This document shows positions 1 through 5,643 of a stretch of DNA of 5,643 nucleotides, piece by piece. Each line of letters opens with the position of its first letter. Position 1 is the stretch's first letter. Source of the stretch: Halobacteria archaeon (GTDB lineage: Bacteria > Pseudomonadota > Gammaproteobacteria > UBA9214); NCBI GenBank assembly GCA_013041945.1, contig JABDRC010000294.1, positions 1 through 5,643 on the forward strand, read 5' to 3'. A model generated the notes under the pieces. That model was given only the letters and a program-made list of their open reading frames with translations. It was not told the DNA's origin and did not search any database. Made by a program: the position numbers and the translations under genes.

Positions 1-1091
1 ACACCCAGTTCACGCGCCAGGTCGCCGGACACCTCTGCAATCACGGCTTCGATCAGCACCTGCGCACGGCGGATATCGAGCTGGCCGATGACCCGCTTGA
101 TGGACTTCATAATGTCCGGCGGCGCCGTGATCACCAGCGCATTGGTGGCCTCGTCGGCCTGGATATCGAAATTGCTGCGCGTGGCCGCCCCCGCACCCTT
201 GCCCTGGGCAGCGCCCTGCGCCTCGATCTTGCCCACGCCGGTCAAGACGCCGACCAGCTTGGTGGCATCGGCATAGCGCAGGTAAACCACGTCGGTGTTG
301 CCGCCGCTGTCGAGCGGGGTGTCGAGATGGGAAATGATCGCGCGCATGCGCAGGCGCATCGCCCGGTCACCGCCCAGCAATACGCTGTTGGTGCGCTCGT
401 CGGCAACCAGCACCTGCCCGCCGCCGGCGCCGGCCTTGCCGCCGGGGGCCGTGGCCGGGGTGGCACGCGACAGGCTGTTGAGCACACGCACGACCTCGTT
501 CGCCGAGGCATGCGACAGCGCAATCACCTCGATCTCGCTGTCGCTGACCTGGTCGATGCGGCGAATGATGCTGACGAGCCGCTCGACGTTGATGGCACGG
601 TCGGAAATGATCAGCACGTTGGTCGCCGGATAGGCCGCCAGGTGACCCTGTTGCGGAACCAGCGGCCGGAGAATCGGCACCAGCTGCGCGGCGGCGACAT
701 TGTCGACCTGCACCACGCGCGTGACCATCTGGTCGCCGCGCCCCGGATTGCGGTCCGTGGTGGTGGGGATCCCGTCCTGCTTGGCATTGACGTCCGGGAC
801 GATCTTGATAACCTCGCCGCTCGGCACGGCCGCGTAGCCATGTACCTTCAGGATGGACAGAAAGACCTGGTAGACCTCGTCACTGTTCATGGGCTGCGAG
901 GACACCACCGTCACCTTGCCCTTGACGCGCGGATCGACAATAAAATTCTTGTTGGACACCTCGGCAACGGTGCTGATCAGGGCACTGATATCGGCATCCT
1001 TCAGGTTCAGCGTCACCGTCTCTGCGTGCACCGGCAGCGCCAGTGCGAAGCACATCAGTACGGCTGAAACCAGATATCCCGAAAAATTCAT
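1..1091 (-). CDS. gspD: Type II secretion system secretin GspD, N-terminal 363 residues (3' end outside window)
   Basis: GspD forms the outer-membrane channel of the type II secretion system, through which folded exoproteins leave the periplasm. Translation from the ATG at 1091 gives a Sec signal peptide (MNFSGYLVSAVLMCFALALPVHA, cut after VHA near residue 23, no lipobox). The N0 domain follows at about 24-100 with the family-typical stretches LNLKDADI, NFIVDPRVKGKVTVVS and YQVFLSILKVHGYAAVPSG. N1 lies at about 120-180, N2 at about 183-255 with a Gly/Ala-rich loop, and N3 at about 260-342 with another Gly/Ala-rich loop. The last residues, VLIEAVIAEVSGDLARELG, are the typical entry to the secretin barrel domain, so almost all of that domain lies beyond the left edge. 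A GAGGG motif 7 nt upstream supports the start. gspC lies 102 nt upstream on the same strand, the usual gspC-gspD order. The frame is open throughout. The family call is very secure. Confidence 0.96.
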   Translation of the reverse strand, partial: MNFSGYLVSAVLMCFALALPVHAETVTLNLKDADISALISTVAEVSNKNFIVDPRVKGKVTVVSSQPMNSDEVYQVFLSILKVHGYAAVPSGEVIKIVPDVNAKQDGIPTTTDRNPGRGDQMVTRVVQVDNVAAAQLVPILRPLVPQQGHLAAYPATNVLIISDRAINVERLVSIIRRIDQVSDSEIEVIALSHASANEVVRVLNSLSRATPATAPGGKAGAGGGQVLVADERTNSVLLGGDRAMRLRMRAIISHLDTPLDSGGNTDVVYLRYADATKLVGVLTGVGKIEAQGAAQGKGAGAATRSNFDIQADEATNALVITAPPDIMKSIKRVIGQLDIRRAQVLIEAVIAEVSGDLARELG

Positions 1092-1204
1092 TCCTTGTCC
1101 CTCGACACCTGCACCAATTCTATATGTTTCGTAACCTGAATATCGACCCGGTGATGCACATCTTGCCTGATTTCAATGGCCTTTACCCGACGCTCACAAG
1201 CCAT
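1088..1204 (-). CDS. Possible 38-residue mini-ORF linking gspC and gspD (doubtful)
   Basis: An ATG at 1204 opens a 38-codon frame that starts inside the last codons of gspC (11-nt overlap) and ends in a TGA sharing the ATGA overlap with the gspD start. The peptide runs MACERRVKAIEIR...VQVSRDKE; it is charged, rich in alternating Val/Ile, and has no signal peptide or membrane segment. I recognise no family. In favour: it fills the whole 102-nt gap with both ends overlapping, as in translationally coupled operons. Against: an open frame of this length is not rare by chance; only about half of its codons end in G or C, far fewer than in the flanking genes; it uses ATA and two AGG codons; and the nearest AGGAG is about 16 nt from the ATG, too far for a normal binding site. 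It may simply be intergenic DNA. Confidence 0.2.
   Translation of the reverse strand: MACERRVKAIEIRQDVHHRVDIQVTKHIELVQVSRDKE
1099..1103 (-). promoter_or_regulatory. Ribosome binding site of gspD
   Basis: The minus strand reads GAGGG here, 7 nt before the gspD ATG at 1091. A second purine run (AAGGA) directly abuts the ATG but is too close to serve as the binding site. The reading frame stays open upstream for about 80 nt but offers no ATG, GTG or TTG in frame, so this site and the signal peptide together fix the start. Confidence 0.7.
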
Positions 1205-2105
1205 CGAGCGAGACCAGCTGCTCCTGGCCATCGCGCAGCAACATCACCGAAACGGGTTCGCCGCTGCGCAGTGCCTGTAATGCCCTGGCACCGTTGTTCG
1301 GGTCACTGAGCACCATATCATTGACCTGGAGTACCACATCACCGTCCAGCAGCCCCATTTCGGCAAACAGGGCGGGGTCGTTGCCCGGCGAAAGCGCGTA
1401 GCCAATCATCTTGCCTGCTCCGTCCTTGTGCACCGATGCCCGCAGCAAACCCTGCATGTTCCTCGGATTCTGTTTCAGCTGCTGCCTGACGGCAACAAGC
1501 CGCTGCTGCGGATTGCCACGTGCCAAACCGACCCGGCGGGCCGGCTGAGCCCTGCGCCGCGACGCACTGCTGTTGTCTGCCGGCTGAGTGTCCACCGGCA
1601 GGCGCAGTGTTTCATAACGCCCGCTGCGTTTCAGGATGACACGGTCCGGATAGATTTCGCTCAGTTCCGCATTGCCCGGCAGGGTATCACCGATCGAGTA
1701 CTGCTCGTCCTGGCCCTTCGGGTCCGCGATGATGGCGCGTGCATTGGCCGGATCATCCGATGCCAGTGCACCGCGCAGGGTCAGTTTCAGGCGGGTATCG
1801 GGCGCATTCTCCGGTACGGCAGTTTTGGCCGGCGCGACGGTCCGGGTCACGACGCCCATCAGGTGCCAGCCGGGCATCTGGGCGATCAGCCGCCTGTCCT
1901 GATCCGGCTGTACCGGCATATTGCGCGCAACATTCACGACCGGCGCATCCTCGGCAGCCGGCGCCAGCAGCCCCCACGTCAACGTCGCCAGTTGCGCGGC
2001 AATCCACACCACCAGCAGCAGGTTGATGCCGAGCATGACGTACTTCACGTTCCCGGCTTGCAGGATCCTCAGTAAATCAGCCTGTTTCAGCGCTAGTGAA
2101 CTCAT
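1194..2105 (-). CDS. gspC: Type II secretion system inner-membrane protein GspC
   Basis: GspC links the inner-membrane platform of the type II secretion system to the secretin GspD and takes part in substrate recognition. The 303-residue product fits the family's usual length. It has a short cytoplasmic N terminus, one transmembrane helix at about 20-47 (VKYVMLGINLLLVVWIAAQL...), and a Pro/Ala linker. The homology region (HR) domain spans about 80-170, with LMGVV, LTLRGALASDDPANARAII, YSIGDTLPGNAELSEIYPDRVIL and RYETLRLP. A basic, low-complexity linker follows, then a C-terminal PDZ domain at about 215-303 (GYALSPGNDPALFAEMGLLDGDVVLQVNDM). In known systems the HR domain binds the N0 domain of GspD, encoded next. 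The start has only a weak TGGA motif 5 nt upstream. rhlB ends 54 nt upstream on the same strand with no clear terminator between, so read-through is possible. The call is secure. Confidence 0.95.
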   Translation of the reverse strand: MSSLALKQADLLRILQAGNVKYVMLGINLLLVVWIAAQLATLTWGLLAPAAEDAPVVNVARNMPVQPDQDRRLIAQMPGWHLMGVVTRTVAPAKTAVPENAPDTRLKLTLRGALASDDPANARAIIADPKGQDEQYSIGDTLPGNAELSEIYPDRVILKRSGRYETLRLPVDTQPADNSSASRRRAQPARRVGLARGNPQQRLVAVRQQLKQNPRNMQGLLRASVHKDGAGKMIGYALSPGNDPALFAEMGLLDGDVVLQVNDMVLSDPNNGARALQALRSGEPVSVMLLRDGQEQLVSLDGL

Positions 2106-2159
2106 GTCGGTCCAGGTTCGGGTAATGCTCCAGTCAGTTCCTGCGGGTCAGGGTTGCAG

Positions 2160-3446
2160 TCACCTGCGCCGCCTGCCCGGCTTGCCGCCCCCGCCGGGAC
2201 GGCGACCACCCGGCTTGCCGCGACCGCCACCGGGGCGCCGCGGAGGACGATCGATTTTTACCGGCGGCTTGAGAACCGCGATATAGCCATCCGGTACGGC
2301 CTCGACCGGTATCTTGTGTCCAAGAAAGGCCTCGATCTCGGGCAGCGAGTAGACGAAGTTCTCACAGGCGAAACTGATGGCATCGCCGTCCTTGCCCACC
2401 CGGGCCGTTCGCCCTATCCGATGTACATAATCTTCGGCATCCTGCGGCAAATCATAATTAAATACGTGGCTGACATCCGGGATATGCAGGCCGCGTGCGG
2501 CTACATCCGTTGCTATCAGCACCGGCAATTTTCCGGTCTGGAACTCTTTCAGCAGCCGCTGCCGCTTTTTCTGCGGGACATCCCCGGACAGGACCGCACA
2601 TTTGAAGCCGTTTCCTTCCAGGTAGGACCACACCCGGTCGGCCGCGCGCTTGGTGTTGACGAATACGATGCTGCGATGCGGATCGGTATGGTTCAGAATG
2701 CCGACCAGCAGGGGAATCTTCTCCTCATTGGCAGTGTGATACAACACCTGGCGGACCCGGTCGGCGGTCACCTTCTCCGGCACCACGTCCACGTGGACCG
2801 GCTGGTTCATGTGCTCGTAGGCCAGTTCCTGCACCCGGTGCGACAGCGTGGCGGAAAACAGCAGCCCCAGGCGCTGGTCCGGGGGCGGGCAGCGTCGCAG
2901 CAGGAACCTGATATCCTTGATAAAACCGAGGTCGAACATGCGGTCCGCCTCGTCCAGCACCAGCGCCTGGATCTGCTTCAGGTTGTAGACATGCTGCTTG
3001 AAATAGTCGATCAGGCGTCCCGGCGTCCCGACCAGGATATCCACCCCGGCGGCGATCGCATCGCGCTGCTCGTCGTAGCCGGTCCCGCCGTAGGCAATCG
3101 CCAGGTTGAGGCCGGTATGCTTGCCGATCACCTCGGCGTCGTCCCGGATCTGGATCGCCAGTTCGCGCGTCGGTGCCAGGATCAGGGCACGCGGCTGATT
3201 CTTCTGGCGGCTCGCATCCGGCGGATGACTCAGCAGGTGATTGTAGACCGCCACCAGGAAGGCCGCGGTCTTGCCCGTGCCGGTCTGGGCCTGCCCGGCC
3301 ACGTCCTGGCCGGCAAGCGCCACTGGCAGGGCCTCCGCCTGGATCGGCGTGCACAAGGAAAATCCTGCGTCATCAATGCCTTGCATCAATTCTACGGGAA
3401 GAGAAAAACTGCTGTACGCAGTGTCGGTCAGATGGGTTTCAGACAT
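2160..3446 (-). CDS. rhlB: DEAD-box ATP-dependent RNA helicase RhlB
   Basis: RhlB unwinds RNA duplexes with ATP; in E. coli it is the helicase of the RNase E degradosome. The 428-residue product (E. coli about 421) starts MSETHLT, close to E. coli MSKTHLT, which supports the ATG at 3446 despite a weak Shine-Dalgarno. Motifs in order: Q motif (Phe14, CTPIQ 32-36), I AQTGTGKT 53-60, Ia APTREL 91-96, Ib TPGR 141-144, II DEAD 165-168, III SAT 198-200, V ATDVAARGLHIP 312-323, VI HRIGRTAR 342-349. DEADRMFDLGFIKDIR and VFNYDLPQDAEDYVHRIGRT are RhlB-like. Motif VI has Ala348 where Gly is usual. The C-terminal tail (about 400-428) is almost only Gly, Arg, Pro and Lys; such tails bind RNA or RNase E in relatives. 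It is divergent from trxA-rho, as in E. coli, which separates it from RhlE, SrmB or DeaD. All catalytic motifs are intact. Confidence 0.95.
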   Translation of the reverse strand: MSETHLTDTAYSSFSLPVELMQGIDDAGFSLCTPIQAEALPVALAGQDVAGQAQTGTGKTAAFLVAVYNHLLSHPPDASRQKNQPRALILAPTRELAIQIRDDAEVIGKHTGLNLAIAYGGTGYDEQRDAIAAGVDILVGTPGRLIDYFKQHVYNLKQIQALVLDEADRMFDLGFIKDIRFLLRRCPPPDQRLGLLFSATLSHRVQELAYEHMNQPVHVDVVPEKVTADRVRQVLYHTANEEKIPLLVGILNHTDPHRSIVFVNTKRAADRVWSYLEGNGFKCAVLSGDVPQKKRQRLLKEFQTGKLPVLIATDVAARGLHIPDVSHVFNYDLPQDAEDYVHRIGRTARVGKDGDAISFACENFVYSLPEIEAFLGHKIPVEAVPDGYIAVLKPPVKIDRPPRRPGGGRGKPGGRRPGGGGKPGRRRR

Positions 3447-3494
3447 GGCAGGGAAATTCCGGGTCGCCGCAAGGGCGTGGGCTGTAAATTTCGT

Positions 3495-3500
3495 ATTATA
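3495..3500 (-). promoter_or_regulatory. Candidate -10 box of the rhlB promoter
   Basis: The minus strand carries a perfect TATAAT in an AT-rich segment 48 nt upstream of the rhlB ATG. A transcript starting about 7 nt downstream would have a leader of roughly 40 nt. No good -35 hexamer lies 16-18 nt upstream and there is no TGn extension, so if real this promoter may need an activator. The nearby palindrome and direct repeats are candidate sites for one. Confidence 0.4.
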
Positions 3501-3521
3501 TTTCAGATGGTTGTTAATATG

Positions 3522-3531
3522 CTATCGATAG
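3522..3531. repeat. 10-bp perfect palindrome CTATCGATAG
   Basis: A perfect inverted repeat without a spacer lies 21 bp upstream of the rhlB-facing TATAAT, over the place where a -35 box would sit. A dimeric regulator could bind such a site. With only one copy in the window and no known matching consensus that I recognise, function is a guess. Confidence 0.35.
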
Positions 3532-3540
3532 TTTCACATA

Positions 3541-3565
3541 TATTGTCCCGGCCGTCGTATTGTCC
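3541..3565. repeat. Paired 8-bp direct repeats TATTGTCC
   Basis: TATTGTCC occurs at 3541-3548 and again at 3558-3565, a 17-bp period; on the strand facing rhlB it reads GGACAATA twice. The pair lies 40-70 bp upstream of the candidate rhlB -10 box, where activator sites are common. The repeat itself is seen directly; the role is inference. Confidence 0.4.
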
Positions 3566-3873
3566 GCTGTAATGACCGGGGCGAACCGGGCCGACAGGGT
3601 ACCACTGACCGTGGCCCCTGCCGACAGGGCAGCGCGTCACAGTCCGGCCGCCCGGGTGGAACAAATGTGATTGCCGGGCTTGTAAATTGAACGGAATTAA
3701 GCTGAAATAGGCCGCAACAAACGTGCAATAATATTACAACTTGCATATCAAGTAGCCGGCTCGGGTACGCACACTGCCGGGCCCCGGCTATCAAAACAGA
3801 TTTCCATTTTTAGTTACATAACCTTGCGGGCACGGCCTGCCCTCCATGCGCACCATACAGCGACTATCTTCAC

Positions 3874-3879
3874 AGGAGA
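3874..3879 (+). promoter_or_regulatory. Ribosome binding site of trxA
   Basis: AGGAGA lies 9 nt before the GTG at 3889. This strong site decides for the GTG start, which also gives the N terminus MSEQILQLTDDSF expected for thioredoxin 1 (E. coli MSDKIIHLTDDSF). No ATG in the same frame could replace it without losing conserved residues. Confidence 0.8.
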
Positions 3880-3888
3880 TTTCAAACA

Positions 3889-4215
3889 GTGAGTGAACAG
3901 ATTTTGCAACTGACCGACGATTCCTTCGAAGATGACGTGATCAAGTCATCCAGCCCGGTACTTGTCGATTACTGGGCAGAGTGGTGCGGCCCCTGCAAAA
4001 TGATTGCGCCAATCCTGGAAGAAATCGCCAGTGAGTACGGTGGCAAGATCACGGTCGCGAAACTCAACATCGATGACAATCCGCAGACACCGCCGAAATA
4101 CGGGATTCGCGGCATACCGACCCTGATGCTGTTCAAGGACGGCAACGTGGAAGCGACCAAGGTCGGCGCCCTGTCGAAATCACAACTGACCGCTTTTATC
4201 GACAGCAATATCTGA
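3889..4215 (+). CDS. trxA: Thioredoxin 1 (TrxA), GTG start
   Basis: TrxA is the small cytoplasmic dithiol protein that reduces protein disulfides, for example in ribonucleotide reductase and methionine sulfoxide reductase, and is itself reduced by thioredoxin reductase. The 108-residue product nearly matches the usual 109. Visible hallmarks are the active site WCGPC at 32-36 (Cys33 and Cys36) followed by KMIAPILEEIA, the buried Asp27, the substrate-groove cis-proline Pro77 in GIRGIPTLMLFKDG, and the C-terminal VGALSKSQL. It starts with GTG after a strong AGGAGA. It is divergent from rhlB and lies 175 nt upstream of rho on the same strand, the order seen in E. coli. No intrinsic terminator is visible after its stop, so part of the rho mRNA may come from read-through. 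The call is very secure. Confidence 0.98.
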   Translation: MSEQILQLTDDSFEDDVIKSSSPVLVDYWAEWCGPCKMIAPILEEIASEYGGKITVAKLNIDDNPQTPPKYGIRGIPTLMLFKDGNVEATKVGALSKSQLTAFIDSNI

Positions 4216-4390
4216 CACAACCACATTCTTTAACAACGAGGGTACACGAACTTCTACACACACTGGTGCAGTCGCATGGCCTGCCCTGACCTGCAGTCGC
4301 TGTTGTGTGAATAACGTACCTGCTGACTCTCTCTCCCCCGGCCCCGAAGGCCTTCATGATAATTGATCGAAAACACTCCAAAGGCACTCT
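4216..4390 (+). promoter_or_regulatory. rho 5' leader, candidate autoregulatory region
   Basis: The 175 nt between trxA and rho hold no real gene. Much of the middle is C-rich relative to G on the sense strand, with a 13-nt pure C/T run at 4327-4339, a composition like Rho-binding (rut) RNA. A short hairpin GGCC-CCGAA-GGCC (4340-4352) follows, overlapping the palindrome GAAGGCCTTC (4346-4355), with no T run. TGCAGTCGC is repeated at 4267-4275 and 4292-4300. A 12-codon frame MACPDLQSLLCE (ATG 4276, TAA 4312-4314) occupies the position of a leader peptide, but it has no Shine-Dalgarno. In E. coli, rho is autoregulated through premature Rho-dependent termination in its leader; a like role here is inferred. 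No convincing promoter was found. Confidence 0.45.
4380..4384 (+). promoter_or_regulatory. Ribosome binding site of rho
   Basis: AAAGG lies 6 nt before the ATG at 4391. It is modest in strength but well spaced, and the resulting N terminus MNLSELK matches E. coli Rho MNLTELK, so the start is firm. Confidence 0.6.

Positions 4391-5643
<1,253 letters not shown>

Larger units (their letters stand above)
3447..3888. other. Divergent intergenic region between rhlB and trxA
   Basis: This 442-nt stretch should hold promoters for rhlB (leftward) and trxA (rightward). I see no credible gene. It is patchy in composition: AT-rich near 3481-3545 and 3660-3755, and GC-rich between and after. It contains a TATAAT facing rhlB, the palindrome CTATCGATAG, paired TATTGTCC repeats, a GCCGACAGGG direct repeat (3590-3599 and 3620-3629), the hairpin CCCTG-CCGA-CAGGG (3616-3629), the inverted repeat CTTG-N5-CAAG (3740-3752) and the hairpin GCCGG-GCC-CCGGC (3776-3788). 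No hairpin is followed by a T run, so none reads as an intrinsic terminator. For trxA I found only weak sigma-70 pairs, for example TTGTAA (3680-3685) with TGAAAT (3703-3708), four of six matches each. The trxA promoter is therefore left uncalled. Confidence 0.6.

Noticed and set aside
327..1067. Plus-strand ORF of 246 codons
   Set aside because: It is antisense to gspD; the product is His/Asp/Arg-rich and low in complexity, and the GspD frame on the other strand is unmistakable.
1428..2075. Plus-strand ORF of 215 codons
   Set aside because: It lies antisense within gspC and has shadow-like composition; GspC has a coherent membrane helix, HR and PDZ domains.
2140..2152. Possible terminator between rhlB and gspC (CCTG-CGGGT-CAGG)
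   Set aside because: The stem is only 4 bp and no T run follows on the minus strand; it is too weak to call.
2154..3572. Plus-strand ORF of 472 codons, longer than the gene opposite it
   Set aside because: It is antisense to rhlB across its whole length. Its product is His/Gln/Arg-rich with no domain I recognise, as expected for a shadow of GC-biased codons, whereas the minus strand shows every DEAD-box motif.
3534..3794. Minus-strand ORF of 86 codons in the rhlB-trxA intergenic region
   Set aside because: It starts with TTG, lacks a Shine-Dalgarno, has no recognisable family, and runs across repeats and hairpins that look regulatory. It is probably a chance open frame, though it is the only long one in the gap.
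4340..4355. Possible intrinsic terminator after trxA
   Set aside because: The GC hairpin has only a 4-bp stem and no T run after it, so it does not meet the pattern of an intrinsic terminator.
4358..4363. GATAAT as a -10 box for a separate rho promoter
   Set aside because: The place for a -35 box is a C-rich run with no match, and the start would fall within about 20 nt of the ATG.

Overview
The window looks like chromosomal DNA from a fairly GC-rich gammaproteobacterium. The basis is gene order plus protein similarity judged from memory. A RhlB-type DEAD-box helicase gene is divergent from a thioredoxin gene, which is followed by the transcription terminator Rho; this rhlB / trxA-rho arrangement is the one known from E. 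coli and many relatives. The additional type II secretion genes (gspC, gspD) next to rhlB would suit an environmental gammaproteobacterium. I cannot name the genus.

Layout, left half, all on the minus strand (read right to left): rhlB (2160-3446), gspC (1194-2105) and gspD (1-1091, its 3' part lost beyond the left edge). RhlB is an RNA helicase that in E. coli works with the RNase E degradosome. GspC is the inner-membrane clamp protein of the type II secretion system, and GspD is the outer-membrane secretin that GspC contacts. The 102 nt between gspC and gspD hold a possible 38-codon ORF that overlaps both neighbours, but its codon use is unlike theirs.

Centre: a 442-nt divergent intergenic region (3447-3888) with no convincing gene. 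It holds a perfect TATAAT facing rhlB, a 10-bp palindrome, a pair of 8-bp direct repeats and two small GC hairpins.

Right half, plus strand: trxA (3889-4215, GTG start, good Shine-Dalgarno), a 175-nt leader (4216-4390) with a C/T-rich segment, and rho (4391 to the right edge, only the last one or two codons and the stop missing). Rho from many bacteria controls its own leader, and this leader has features that would fit such control.

This is mostly conserved housekeeping and secretion DNA. I see no mobile element, CRISPR array, tRNA, rRNA or evident new system. The items most worth a second look are the gspC-gspD mini-ORF, the rho leader, the glycine/arginine-rich RhlB tail and the ordered sites in the divergent promoter region.
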